DNA from: Notospermus geniculatus
Taxonomy: Eukaryota > Nemertea > Pilidiophora > Heteronemertea > Lineidae
Assembly: GCA_002633025.1 (NCBI GenBank)
Contig: NMRB01000937.1
Location: 122,183-186,182 of the forward strand
DNA: 64,000 nt
Direction of reading: 5' to 3'
A model generated the notes under the pieces. It had not been told where the DNA came from, did no database searches, and saw only the letters and a list, made by a program, of their open reading frames with translations. This document shows positions 31,235-43,391 of the stretch, one piece after another; the stretch's first letter is position 1, and each line of letters begins with the position of its first letter. Both the position numbers and the translations under genes were made by a program.

Positions 31235-31417
31235 CTCATCTCCAAGGTTTGCGCAGACAGCATCATCCTCAGGTGGTGAGTTGGAAAAAGTCTGAAGAAA
31301 CATTCTTCACATGGTTCACAAGAACAACATTTCTTCAAATAATTTTCCATCAAAACCATAGGATGTGAGAAAACGTTGATAGAAGATGTCGTCTGCTGGA
31401 CTCTGTGAACAGATGAG
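31235..31417. mobile_element. TTAA-flanked MITE, CTCATCTG family (copy 2)
   Basis: TTAA at 31231-31234 and 31418-31421. CTCATCTCC on the left, AGATGAG on the right; the same interior landmarks as 20,993-21,197. Confidence 0.75.
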
Positions 31418-31825
31418 TTAATGATATCACCCCTCGACAATGACTGTGTGAAGATTGCGTGATCAAAGACATGATCTCATCGTGACGGTTACAGAACCCG
31501 GTGACAGGAGAAGCATCACATTATTGATCTATCAGTTGTCTTGATTGGTGGTTAACGAGGCGGGCAATTGTCTAATTGGTTGCCCGCGGCGATGGTGAGG
31601 ATGCAACCCTAGAGTGGGATGCGGTTTATTGTCACTGTCATGATCTGCTTATTGGTGATAAATCGCGATTGTGACTTTTTGTCTTGCAAAGATGGTTTGT
31701 CATTTCTGAAGAACTTTGGACCATTAACCTTCTGGCCCGATGGGTCCTCTTAATCATGACTCGGATATTTCATCCTATTAACCCCTTCTTCTCTTTCTGT
31801 ATCATCCTACATCGGTTCTTACTTG

Positions 31826-32190
31826 CAGTACGCTGCACAATTGACCTACATGTACCTTCCGCGCCGCGTACCATCCATGTACCACATGCAGTGTCATGCG
31901 CGTACCGTCCAGTTGTATTATCTGCGGACTTCGCGCTCCGCCGTTGAAGGCACGCAATGAAGACATATGGTCATTTGCCCGTAGTAAGTGGACGTCACGC
32001 AGAAGAGACGCGTGGCGTACTCGTACCATACGCAATGAATTGAAGTATACCTTCTGCGTACATCACGCGGAAGGTACGCAGATAAAGGTAGGTCAGTTGT
32101 GCTCCATTCTGTAAAGAAGTATTCCTTCTGCGTACATCACGCGGAAGGTACGCAGATAGAGGTGTGTCAGTTGTGCTCCGTTCTGTAAAG
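31826..32190. repeat. GCGTACCATCC repeat family (copy 2) ending in a tandem pair
   Basis: Relative of 30,485-30,758. Its right end holds two ~71-base tandem units (about 32,048-32,118 and 32,119-32,189), each with CCTTCTGCGTACATCACGCG, GGTACGCAGATA and TCAGTTGTGCTCC. Confidence 0.8.
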
Positions 32191-33081
32191 GAAATGTGGG
32201 GTATGCAGGTTTGGTGCTGCTTTCACCCTCCCACTGCTAAGATCAATCTTGTTGAAAAAGAAATGAAAATGCGCATGTTCCTTCAACACACTGTCAATCA
32301 AGAACCAAGCTAAGACAGTAGGGCAAAGATTAAAGTCCCATGCCCTTGTTGACATCACAGGTCCTGCTGTCCACTTGATAGATTCCAACCAACTTGTGGC
32401 CCGATTCTCAAATTTCAATTGTGATATCACCACAATTGTTTGCAAAGAATGTGGCGTCATTATCTAGCGATTCAGGAATGATCATTACCCATCATGCACC
32501 AGGTGGACCCGATTGAAATGTCGCGGAGTCAATGCCAATTTTCAACATCACAGTTACAAATTACCCATAATTAATTTTTGGTAGTGTGCACAGGGCAAAC
32601 TTGAACCAGCTGCTGGGACCAGAAACATTAGATAAGATGTAAACTCTCATTGGTCATCGCCATTGTGAGTAAACGTAATCTGATTGGAGTAGATTTGACC
32701 AATTTTCAGACAAAGGATATTTGCAAGATGAAATGAGTTTGTAACTTTGATAAATCAGTAGAACAGCTGATAGTTTAAGGGTCCCTCAGGTCAGATTTTA
32801 GAGATTTGATAAAATTTGATAAAAATGTTTTAATGTTGATTGTTGTCAAGCAGTTGAAAATTCAAATTGACACCATGAATTTGCTAATGATATCTAACTG
32901 TAATGTTTGTTGGAAAATCATTTGGGATCACTTCAATATAATACGATAGACCGGAGTTCTGGCCCATGATGCAACCATGGTGTTGTATTGTGCGTAAATG
33001 CACTTGCAATGCGTCCTTAAATGCACTACAAGATGTCATGATGATGTCAGGGAAGGGATGCAAATTTTCATTGCAAAGTAG
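32191..33081. other. no gene seen
   Basis: A+T-rich unique sequence with no convincing exon or element. Confidence 0.4.
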
Positions 33082-33085
33082 TTAA

Positions 33086-33292
33086 CTTATTGACCCCAGG
33101 TTTGAGCAGACAGCCTCTTCTGTTGAAGTTTTCTTAGAATCTTACAAATACATGTAGCTTGAAGAGAATTTGAACAGATGTTCTTCAAATGGTTGAGAGG
33201 AACAACTTTTCTTCTGATATTTTTCAACCTATAGGGTGTGAGAAAACTTTAGAAGAAGATGTCGTCTCTGGACTTTGGGGGGGGCAGATGAG
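33086..33292. mobile_element. TTAA-flanked MITE, CTCATCTG family (copy 3)
   Basis: TTAA at 33082-33085 and 33293-33296. The right end GGGGCAGATGAG is good; the left end CTTATTGACCCCAGG is diverged. The interior has GTTCTTCAAATGGTTGAGAG and GTGAGAAAAC as in the other copies. Confidence 0.7.
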
Positions 33293-33296
33293 TTAA

Positions 33297-34091
33297 TCCT
33301 CTCAGCTTAGAAACATTGATGTCTCCAGAAGTGGCCTCCTGTGAGAAACCCATGAGAAAGTTTAAAAGACATAACCACTGTGATCTATCAAAACCCATTA
33401 AACCATTATTCACAGATCACAATGAAACAAGATTAAAATAACCCAATTTCCGCTGACTCCAACAATCACTATCAAAACTGATGAAGAGATTTCAATCCCT
33501 TTGCTGTATTTAGAGAGTAAGATTTTGACAAATTTGATGGTTGATCCACTTCAGGGATTGACAGAGATCCTAAGGACTTCCTGGGCCTCAGGGGGCCTTG
33601 GTGAGAAAGGCTGCATGTGGATGGACGCGCATCCCGGAAAGGGGCGGCGGCGGCCATTGTCCAACCTTTGTACTTTCATTTTGTGGAATTAGTGTACGAG
33701 ACACAGAAATGTGATTCTTAAATTTAATTGTGGTTGAATGGATGACCCGTTGTATGTACTAATGTCCTCAGCTGCCACTTGCCATGCCAGAAACTATAGG
33801 ATAGAAAAAGTATTTTGAAATAATAAAAATGCCAGTTACTGATTTATTAAGAGATAGGCCCAGCATCCTGTTAGAGATAATTACCAGCATAATATGTGTC
33901 ACAATAGGACTCTTCTTTCTTTTAATTATGACATACCAAACTCATCATGTTAATCATCTCGTCAACAAAAAATTAATTACGGAGTATCTGGTCTATTCAC
34001 TCATTCATAATCAACACATTGTATGTCCTAGAATCATTAGAATCTATGCTATAATGTGACTACATAATGTACTTCAGTCCAGAATATTCAA
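33297..34091. other. no gene seen
   Basis: Short hydrophobic open frames near 33,829 follow from A+T-rich composition. No splice-bounded coding pattern. Confidence 0.4.
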
Positions 34092-34515
34092 AACTTGCCC
34101 AATGACCAAAATGCCTCTTCTATGGTGAGGTAACAAACTTGCCCAATGACCAAAATGCCTCTTCTATGGTGAAGTAACAAACTTGCCCAATGACCAAAAT
34201 GCCTCTTCTATGGTAAAGTAACAAACTTGTCCAATGACCAAAATGCCTCTTCCATGGTAAAGTAACAAACTTTCCCAATGACCAAAATGCCTCTTCTGTG
34301 GTAAAGAAAAAAACTTGCCCAATGACCAAATGCCTCTTCTGTGGTGAAATAACAACTTGCCCAATGACCAAAATGCCTCTTCTATGGTGAAGTAACAAAC
34401 TTGCCCAATGACCAAAACGGTAAAGTAACAAACTTGCCCAATGATCAAAATACCTCTTCTATGGTGAAATAACAACTTGCCCAATGACAAAAATGTCTCT
34501 TCTATGGTGAAGAGA
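34092..34515. repeat. 44-bp minisatellite, about 9-10 units
   Basis: Unit AACTTGCCCAATGACCAAAA followed by TGCCTCTTCTATGGTGAAGT and AACA. One unit is internally shortened (ACCAAAACGGTAAAG near 34,410). Open frames across it on the minus strand are repeat artefacts. Confidence 0.95.
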
Positions 34516-35855
34516 CATTTGGCAGCATAGGTTTACTCTGGGGCTCTGGTTTCCTTCTGCATTTCATACAAATCACTGAATATTGTCTAATGAACCAGAG
34601 TTCACCACCTTGACTCAATATTTTGAAAAAATTAAGAGGTTAAAGCCACAAAGCTTCCCAACACAAACCAACCATTTACCATTAATTTTCATCTGTTACC
34701 CCACTGCACATGTCAAATTTCACCAAGGTTTCTTGTAGATAAGGGTTAAATCATATTTAATTAGTTCATTTATGATAAATGGTGTAATTAATCAGATGAT
34801 GAGTCTTATTGTCTCCCAATTTAAAACATCCGCCCTCATCTGTCATGATAGCAATAGGCTCCTTTACAAATTTTATAAAGTTTTTACAAATCTTTATTAT
34901 GTGTCTCCAATTGTGTCATAAATGTGAGTGAGGCCAAGCAAAATGAAGTTGTCGTTTCCCTTGTCTTCTTATGCACTGGAGGTGTTCATCTCGGGATACC
35001 ACTGGATCTCTGCATGTAAATGATGGGGTCGCACTTTCTGGTCCTCAGGTTTACCGATGTTTTACAAGGACAGGGGAAAAGGTGTGGAAATATGAATAAA
35101 ATGTCACAATACCATGAAAAAATTGGTTTAAACATTGACCCAATCGCACGAGAAACGAATGAGATACTTTGTTTTGCCTTGGTGATGAACGGAAGACTAG
35201 TAGTCTTTATTCAAAACTTCTTATTGTCTCAGATTTATTAATTTGGTGAACAAAGATGGCAGACTGACAAAGAACCGTTATTTGCCAGTTATGAAAAAAT
35301 ATCAAAGATGAAATTTGTGTGATTCAATGGACAATGGATGTCGCGATGGTCCTTTGAAGGACAGTAGGACACAATGGAGGAATACGCTGGAAAATTGGGG
35401 CATCCAAGTGTCTGTTGATGACAGGGCAAACGAGGAGGACTTAATTAGTAATGTCTTGTTCTTGAGAATTTGCTCTTCTTTTCGTACGAATTATTTTTCT
35501 GACATTTTTTTGCGGCGTTTCATCTGCCAGACCTTTCTCAGTGGGATGTGAATGGTGTCTTATTACCCTGCAATTTCAGTGTCTTTTTACCCAAATGATC
35601 TCATTATGACCGACAGATAACATGTTATTATTTTGGCCTTTTTGGAAGCGAAATTATATCATGTGCTCATGCCTTGGCATCAACATTGTTACTTATGTCG
35701 GAGGAGTGGACTTTTTGTGGCCCAACCCTCCACCCTCAAAGTGACCCGACACGGCGAGCAAAAAAACAACGGGGGCATTCTAGTAAGTGTCCGATTTCAA
35801 CCCCCGTCACCTGTTTTACACGGCGGTAGCCTTTAATTATGAGATAATACGTTCT
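34516..35855. other. left flank of the duplicated block, no gene seen
   Basis: No protein-like frame and no repeat matching elsewhere in the window. The left duplication boundary falls at 35,856. Confidence 0.4.
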
Positions 35856-36187
35856 TGACGATCTTTTGAACCTTGTTAGGATAAATCATAATCACTCGGT
35901 CGTAAGGATGGCCGCAGTGCCGTCTTTTAGCTGCCCCCCTCCTGGGTAGGACACGACCTTTGCCTCAAGTTAGTGTCCATTATGTAGCATTAATACTTTC
36001 CTATCTTTTGTTCTTATACAAAATAATTCAGACCAATCCTTAATGAGTCTGGTTACAAGATAATGTTCATGGATTTGCATTCTACATTACAATATTTGGA
36101 ATCCCGTCAGCAGATACAGTTACCTTTTATAAGTATCTATGCAGTGGTGGAATTTTGGTTAAAGCCCTTTCAAACTAGTTTCAATAT

Positions 36188-36308
36188 ATTGGTATTCATA
36201 AAAGTTAGCAAATGCTTTTACTTAAGATTTGCACAGCTAGGTCCAATGCAAATGTACAACAAAACCTGAAGTAAAAGCATCTGCTAGCTTTTATGAATAT
36301 CAGCCAAT
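36188..36308. mobile_element. TATTCATAAAAG hairpin MITE (copy 3)
   Basis: ATTGGTATTCATAAAAGTTA on the left, CTTTTATGAATATCAGCCAAT on the right. In copy 2 of the duplication the corresponding sequence near 49,187 (TTTCAATATATTGTCTC) lacks it, so it is polymorphic between copies. Confidence 0.8.
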
Positions 36309-36349
36309 GTCTCAATAGATAAATAAATTTGTTTATGTATTGAGACATT

Positions 36350-36530
36350 AGTGGGACCTCTCTTAGCAGATAGACACCTCTGTCAGCGAGACACCTCTCT
36401 ATTAAGGACACCAAAGTTCGGTCCTCCGAAACTGGTCACTTCTATCAATTTTGACCTCTGTAGTGTAATCAGGACACCTCTCAAAGGACAGCAACTACCA
36501 GCCCTGGAGGTATCCTTAGTTCCACTGTAT
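36350..36530. repeat. GACACCTCTCTATTAAGGACACC repeat, short form
   Basis: Words CACCTCTCTATTAAGGACAC, TTTTGACCTCTGTA and GGACAGCAACTACCAG. The counterpart at 49,235-49,675 holds additional tandem units. Confidence 0.75.
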
Positions 36531-37379
36531 ATTGAACTACCTTGAAAGAATTTTAAAATTTTATGCTTCAGAAAAATTACAGTATTACACAGAAAAATAA
36601 GGATCAATTTTGGGTAAAAATATTGAAGTTTCACAAAAAACACCTTGAGCGTGTATGACGTCAAATAATATAAAATTTAAAATCATCTGCAAATTGAAAA
36701 AAAGTCACGATGATAATCTGGGAGAGTTTCATCTCACAAAACAGGCACATGAAGGTGTTGTCTTCTGCTGAGAATCAAATTCGTCTGCTCCGCTCTCATG
36801 TGACTGTTGCATCTCATTAGCTGCGTAATCTGCTCCATCCTATCACCAGAGATGCGCCTCAAGGCATGTCCCAAACTACAAAAAGATCACGCTCCCCTGC
36901 GAGCCATGCAAGATATTCAGGGTTCCTCCCATTTCGGTAATCTTTTGTTGATATCCTCCCGCCGCTTTCAAAATTACGAAAGAACAACGTGATTTACCCA
37001 TGATGCTTTGTGGCGCGATCATCTCCTTTTCGAGGCTGATAATGAAAAATTGCGGATTACGCACGTTTGCATCAGCGAATCTCGAAGAAGACAGTCCCAA
37101 GTTTTGCCGTTCAAGACTTTTGTGCGTGCGGCATACGCTCGGGTGATCTTGAATACACAGGACATCTGGAATGTGATGGGAGGGCCCGAACACCGCAGGG
37201 GCCCCGTGATTTTTGATAGGCAACTAGTTAGTGTGCTAAACAAGAGGCGAGGTGTATGTTGGGGCGTTTGTGAGATCTTCTACGCTGTCTAATGGGCTGT
37301 GATTCTAATGAAGATGAGACTGATCTGTGATGTTTGGTTCCTTTGTTTGTTGTCGGGGTTAGTGTTTCTAGCCAGAAAT

Positions 37380-37575
37380 TTTTCCAAACAGGGTGGGATG
37401 ACTGCATTTTCCTGTGATTTTAAGGCCCTGGATTTTAAAACAGGGTGGGAGTGAAATTCAAACAGGGTGGTGTATAGAAAATGCATTGCAAGTTACATTT
37501 TTAAACAGGGTGGTAAAAATTTGAACAGGGTGGTAAATTGACCTCTGAATTTTGAACAGGGTGGTACCGCCCTCT
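37380..37575. repeat. dispersed AACAGGGTGG words, six copies (copy 1)
   Basis: (A/G)AACAGGGTGG occurs at about 37,386, 37,438, 37,459, 37,504, 37,524 and 37,553, with irregular spacing. The same array is at 50,515-50,700. Confidence 0.75.
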
Positions 37576-38699
37576 TTAAAAAGCCTGCATGGTGAGAACA
37601 CTGGGGGAAAAGACAAGCTGGTTTACAATGGTCAACTTTCAACTAATAAGTTTTCCCGAGTCTGAGTTCCTGAAAACCGAGGAGAATGTGATGTCTATGG
37701 GATGAAAGGTCATGTTCCCGGGGCAAAATGTTCCTGGGATGAAAATTCTAGGCAAATGTCCGGAGATGACGAAAATCCAGGGACAAAATGTCCTGGCAAA
37801 ACCCTGGTTCAGCATGGCCATCAGCGTGCCATCAACTCCCACCACCACCTCCAGATAACTTCCCGTAAAGAGCTGTGATAGCATTAATGATTACAACGCA
37901 AGAGACACCAAAAGAAAGCCCATTTCTTGTCAGATTTTCAGCTCCTGAATTATACATGAAGCAGAGACAGGAATCTATAAGCAATTTGACAGGTACACAA
38001 TCCAACGTGGACAATTTAGATAACCAATACGCGGAGAGATGGGAGATTTCCTCCAACTGTGGGAATCCCCCGCGTGTTCAGAGAAAAGATCCATCACCCC
38101 GATGATGTCCGGACAGGCTCCGCTAACAAAATCTTTACACAAATTTATTGTCCGATGATTGCGTTGGGGTTCGATTGTTATGGCGTATTATTGTAACAAT
38201 AATGAGGTGAAACATCGTTGAAACATCATCGGCTTGTCTCGCGTCTATTCACCGTGGTAACTCTTCCCAGCCTGAAGATCACCCCAATTAGAACACATAA
38301 TAAATTATTCAGATACGGTATATTTTCAATTGGACGTTCGTCGTTGCGGGCCGTAATGAGACATCTTCAGCCTTTGTAGTCTTCGTTCAATCCTGGATGT
38401 CTAACTTCGGTGTACGAGCTCAAAGCGACACAATATTCTGTTCGGAAGTTTCAAAATGATGCATATTTCATGACGACATGAAACTGATGAATGTCAGGTT
38501 GCTGTCTTTTATCATCCATGCAACAGTCAGCACTCATCTCACTTTAAAACTTCCCAGCTAATTAGTGTCAAATTAACCCTTGGAATTTTTAAAGCAGGTT
38601 TAAAATGTTCTCGCTCTTTTCAGCTCACTTGGTGAGCTTATACTATCCCTTGTTGTCTGTCATTGTCATCACCATTAAAGAACCACTGTATTGCCACTT

Positions 38700-39026
38700 T
38701 TTGTCGACAGCCGGCGCCACCGGCGGTGATTGCATCATTATCCAATACGGTAGTTCTGCCTTTCGCCCCAGTGTTGGAGAAGGTCTGATTACAAATCCAT
38801 ATGTGGATACCCTAGGAATGAGAGTTACTCTACATGGGGCGAGGTTGATAAGCAGCAGTTTAACAACATTGTCAATAGAGGTCTCCCTTAACGCGGGTAT
38901 GTTTAGCGCAATTTGTGTCACTTCTGGGATCTCTACTAGAAAGTGCCTGAGGAAGACCCCGTTTGGGCTCGAAAATTTGCGAAATTTTGGAGGCGACGTT
39001 TTCTTTATTGTCATTACAGTGCCTCT
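38700..39026 (+). repeat. dispersed repeat with CCTGAGGAAGACCCC 3' end (copy 1)
   Basis: The 5' part (GTCGACAGCCGG, GGTGATTGCATCATT, ACTCTACATGGGGCGAGG, TTTAACAACATTGTCAATAG) is shared with 48,212-48,610. The 3' part has CCTGAGGAAGACCCC and GGGCTCGAAAATTTGC and ends near TCATTACAGTGCCTC. Confidence 0.75.
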
Positions 39027-39100
39027 TTAATAATTGACTTCAACAAGGCTACACTTGTGGGGACATTTACCCTCCCATCCCCCCCCTAGCTACCCCCTGC

Positions 39101-39145
39101 ATGTGCCTTGCAAACAATAGAATTTCTATTGTTTGCAAGGCACAT
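39101..39145. repeat. 45-bp perfect hairpin (copy 1)
   Basis: ATGTGCCTTGCAAACAATAG plus AA, a single T, then the exact complement. 22-base arms with a one-base loop. Confidence 0.95.
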
Positions 39146-39819
39146 CCACATTTTCGCGCCCCTCAAACGGCAAGGCCTGCCCTGATGAGCATTATGTGAA
39201 ATGGGTGGTGCCTTTCCTTTCTCCTTGTTCTTTTCCCAGTTTATCACTTTCGTGTTCTTCTCGTGTCAGCCTCTGATAGTTCTCTCTTTTGACTTCATCT
39301 AATGATTCTACCTTCTAATTTTTCAACAGGAGCCACGGTTTTCCTGAAAGTCTTGCTCAGATCTCTGCCTGAGCGAGACTCTAAGGTCAGTAAGTGCATT
39401 CTCTGCATGTCTGTTCGTCTGCATGTTTACCCCCGGATGCATCCTCCGTTTATAATCAATGATGTTGATGATACCTCCGTCATCTGTTTGTTTGTTTCAT
39501 TGTTTAATTAGCTTTATTCATCTTAGAAGGTCCTGTTTGCCACACGGAACGTTAAGCCAGATTTCTGGTGGCAGATTTTGGTCTGCAATGTACACCTGAC
39601 TCAAGAACAGGGCTGTCAGTGTGGCGAAGGGATACGTCATGGCCGACTTTTGCAGGATGTCTATTGTTAGTCGAATCTTTCTGAAAATTGTAGGCCTATT
39701 CGATAAATTCAATGTTAGTTCATGTTGCTTTGGCAAGTGGGCAGCCTTATCCTTGCCAGTAGATTACTTGGAATCCCTGAAACCTGCATGTTGTGCAATG
39801 TTGTCTTGCTTCTCATCCC

Positions 39820-39905
39820 CATCCTCCCATAGCAGGACTTTGGTCTGGTCCCTCTTCTTACAGTGGATGAAGCAGCGAGGTAAAAATCCCTGCTGTGGGA
39901 GGATG
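39820..39905. mobile_element. hAT-like MITE with exact 8-bp target duplication (copy 2 of family)
   Basis: Ends CATCCTCCCATAGCAGG and CCTGCTGTGGGAGGATG. CTCATCCC lies on both sides (39812-39819 and 39906-39913). Same family as 13,802-13,900, opposite orientation. Confidence 0.9.
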
Positions 39906-40084
39906 CTCATCCCAGGTTGTTGCTTGTCAAGTGGTAGAGTGCTTACGAATGGCTTAACTTGCTTAAATCTACAGCAGAGTAGCTTTCAGCTTTTGTGATT
40001 GGTGCATTTTGTTTGCGAATGTCTAAATGTCTTATTTCTGAGACAACACCTGCAGCTGCAAATATAAATTCATCTTTGCTGTGT

Positions 40085-40185
40085 TATATACGCGCGCTGG
40101 TTACCCATCCACACAGTGATCGCACTCTACGTTGCTCAGCTTCCAGCTCAGAGGCCAATGCACAAACCACTAGGCCATAAAGGAA
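40085..40185 (-). repeat. tRNA-like SINE head (duplicated at 53,175-53,280)
   Basis: Minus strand: TATGGCCTAGTGGTTTGTGC (A-box-like), then a degraded B box (AGTGCGATCAC). The A box is like that of 30,812-30,897. The second copy is at 53,175-53,280. Confidence 0.4.
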
Positions 40186-41146
40186 GTGACCTCCATGGCC
40201 GGTGGGTAAGCCGTGCCACAAGGTGTTCAATGCATTAACATTTATTTTTTGGGCCTAGTGATGCTGGACCCTTCATGTACCCTGTTCTTGTCCTGTGGGC
40301 AAGGAATGCCACGCCTAGTGTTGCTCTTGTTGTTATTGGCCTATATGTCTCTTAAGTTAAAGTCCCAACACACCAAAACCAAGTTTTAGTGGGTTCTGGA
40401 GTGCAGTTCCTCCAAGCTATGGTTTCAGCACTATTTCAATGAAGCATCTACACAGAAATCATGTAGGATAAGCCGCCTTCTGCACGATATCTGTGTGAAT
40501 GTTTCATTAAAATACCATTGAAGCCAATGACTTCCGGGATCCGCACCGGAGTACGGTTTTGGTGTGTGGGCATCTTTCCCCGGAAGTATCAAACTATTGG
40601 TGGAGATCTCTGCAGTAAAAACATCGCGGAATCATCGATGTATTGGAGTGAGGGGTTATTGAGTGTGATTATCTTTGGGATCCACCGAGAATAACCACAT
40701 GGTCAAGAAGATATCTCCACGGTGACCAAGGATGTATTTTTCTAATTATCTCTGCGAGAGGATGGTGAGTAGGTGTGATTTCTTGGCCGATGAATCTCGT
40801 GAAGAATTGGTTTTTCCTCCGGGATGACCAGGATGGTACCTACGGATAAGATTGTACACTGAAAAAAGTAATCACCTGACCACATGAGAAGCGTTGTGAT
40901 TGTTTGGGATTATGGTATCAGTGGATTGTCAGGTGAGGTCTGCCTCTGATGATGTCCTGGTGTGGTGATGGTGTGATAGGGGGATGTTCCTCGTGTGTGG
41001 GGGAAGATGGCACGAAAAGAATGGCAAAACCGACTGATCAGAATTAGCTGCATGGAATAATCTGAAGTTTTCATTTAGGCCTAGCGTTGGCCTCTGTGAC
41101 ACAGTCTCGAAGTGCATTAGCGAATGTGTGCGAAGTTCACATTCAT

Positions 41147-41271
41147 TAGGGAGGTTGAGATCGGCGACTTGATCCTTATATACCGGTATACGGATAATGA
41201 CAACGAGGACTTTTGTGTACTTTTCGATCAATATAAGGATCCGTGATAAGTTGCTGATCTCAACCTCCCTA
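41147..41271. mobile_element. TA-flanked MITE, TAGGGAGGTTGAGATC ends (copy 1)
   Basis: TAGGGAGGTTGAGATCGGC and GCTGATCTCAACCTCCCTA are inverted; the interior has TATATACCGGTATA. Same end class as 8,850 and 12,961. Confidence 0.85.
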
Positions 41272-41338
41272 TTATTACCCCAATCTCCCCAGACATCTTT
41301 CTGGGGAATTCAAAGTGAATCTCATTCAGAACATCAAT

Positions 41339-41501
41339 AGGAGCTGTCAGTGAGTTGACCAATAGGTGTCACTACGGCCCAATTCAATGCATATAGTGGA
41401 CCCATTCATTCTTAATCGAGCACCAGTCACGTGGATTTTCTTGTGTATTTGTCCGCTGGAACTTTGCTGCCATCTTTTGGCAATATGCGCGGCTGACTCC
41501 T
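41339..41501. mobile_element. AGGAGC-terminus MITE, uninterrupted (segmental copy 1)
   Basis: Single-copy form of the element nested at 16,527-16,857, from AGGAGCTGTCAGTGAG through ATTCAATGCATATAG to GGCTGACTCCT. It gives the reference structure for the nested case. Confidence 0.8.
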
Positions 41502-41540
41502 CGATCTCCTTTCAGACCAGTTTAGGATACTAAAAGGCAA

Positions 41541-41605
41541 CTCAGTGGGGAATTGAACCTGTGATCTCGCAGGCTCGATTCTTACACTCAACCACTGTGC
41601 CCCTT
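41541..41605 (-). repeat. tRNA-derived SINE head or tRNA pseudogene (copy at 55,484-55,548)
   Basis: Minus strand: GGGGCACAGTGGTTGAGTG (A box), GATCACAGGTTCAATTCCCC (perfect B box). Variable-arm length is class II-like. The copy at 55,484-55,548 keeps both boxes. Confidence 0.65.
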
Positions 41606-43373
41606 GCGTTCCTCTCCCTGACCCAAAGACCAATTTAACACCCAAAACTCTCATGCCCAACAAGTATGCTCCCCATGCCATCGTGTTAGTGTCGAGTCCA
41701 AGCATCCTAATCCTTTTGAATATCAATGAATTATGGATGACCTGACGGAGAAGCTGGTAACTTTGAGTTTGGTGCAAGGCATTGTCAAAACAGGTGGAGA
41801 ATAAGACAGAAGGACGACAGTCCTGGCAAGTGCTATTAAATATTCAACAAGCCATTCAAATATATTATGAAGAAACTGCTGTTGTTTTTGGGCAGACCTG
41901 TCCTTGTTCTTCCATCCTATATTCCCACCCCCTTGGTTAGACCATAAGGAAACTGAGCTCTGCTGCTGCTGTTGTTGTTATTTCAACTTGTGAAACTTGG
42001 CCTGGCAGCCATGTGACCTTGGACTGTCAGCCTCCGAATCTTACATCTTCCAGTGAATCAATTTCCTCTTTGACTCCCAATCCATGCCCAGGGGGAACTC
42101 TCAGGGAGCCCTCCAGTTACTTTGCAATGATGTAATTAAATGTAGTTGAAAAAGCAGCCTGGGGGCAAGCTTTTATCTGAAGGCACCCAAAGGACATGAG
42201 AAAAAAAATGGCCCAAGGTGACACACCCTCACCAACATTATGCAATGTGATACTGTGTTGCGTAGGCTCCTGGGTGAATATTTGGTGAATTGCTCTAAGT
42301 GTGGGGTAGTAACATCTCTTACGACTTTGTCAATGTGGATTCACACACTGTGTGTTAAATCAGATTGTTGGGGTGATCTGATTTTCTTATTTCGTTATAC
42401 TCTAAGCAATTCTGCTACACTTTCAATACCAACAAAGGCATTTCACACTTTGTAACTGACAGAGTTTAATTTTTCATCTTGGGGAACAACAGGTCACATG
42501 AACAATGGGGCTTAGTTCATAATGAGGTACGGTAAACTTTTTCAAAAATCAAGCAAATGGATTGAATTCAATCACCTGCCCTGCTCTGATCCATTCGCAA
42601 CTCAGAAAAGACAAACACTCGGAGGTCATTTAAATTGATGAGAGTTTGCTGGCTTTCAACAATTTGATTGTTGCAGCAGAAGTGCTTTTGTGTCTAGGTT
42701 TCTGGCAGTGAAGTGAGCATTCTGTACTCTGGCGCCGCCTAGTGTCCGGTTAGATGACCAGTGATTTGAGCAAACATCTCCATATGCTCATCCTATCAGT
42801 AAGGTCTGCTTGTGTTTGTAAATAAATATCAGAACCAAGGCCAAAGCAATTATTTTATCTGTTTTGCAGGCAGATCTCCCAAAAATCAATTTTACACGTA
42901 GGTCCAGGGAATGAAAATAGAAAAAAAAGTTTGGCAAGATACCTTTTTCTGAGTGTGATTCATCATTTTGAGGTGTTGTAAGGACGAATAGAAAACAAAA
43001 TTAAACCTACATGCATGAAATATTCAGAAAAAAATGATGTACGTATTTGAACTTTACCTGAAATTTTTTTTTCGGACGGCCATTCTGCCTCTGTCATTTC
43101 TGAGGGAAACTTGAAAAATATCGTTATTCCAAAAACAGGAAAAATATCATTTTTCCAAAAACAGGCCAAAAATGTAGGCTAGTCCACTAAACAGATTAAA
43201 AAATTGAAATGGCCTGACCTGTCATTTGCTGCAGTGATAAATCATCTCACATGACAGTCACATCGTTTTAATTAAAGATTGTACATTTTCATTCCAAACA
43301 AGACCAGGTGATATTGAACCATCATCAGATCGAAGATATGATGGGTGGACATATCCATATATTCTGCCTTTTT

Positions 43374-43391
43374 AGCTCACCTGGGTGAGCT
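43374..43391. repeat. short hairpin AGCTCACCTGGGTGAGCT (recurs four times)
   Basis: 18-base perfect palindrome, preceded by TTTTT and followed by CATACCA. Related forms at about 38,625, 51,763 and 58,768 (AACTCACCTGGGTGAGCTC). Likely the end of a dispersed repeat. Confidence 0.6.

Noticed and set aside
33829-34059. Small membrane protein
   Set aside because: Hydrophobicity follows from A+T-rich composition; no Kozak, splice or conservation support.
34120-34490. Repetitive minus-strand proteins with HFGHW-type repeats
   Set aside because: Artefact of the 44-bp minisatellite.
34092-34515. CRISPR-like array
   Set aside because: Units are contiguous with no unique spacers, in an animal genome.
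37008-37292. Open frame conserved in both segmental copies (also 50,138-50,422)
   Set aside because: Starts at TTG, not ATG, in a eukaryotic context, and is conserved only because the duplicated DNA is nearly identical; an equally conserved frame lies on the other strand.
39181-39212. CTGATGA...GAAA resembling a hammerhead core
   Set aside because: The would-be stem II is three pairs with a wobble and no stems I or III can be drawn.
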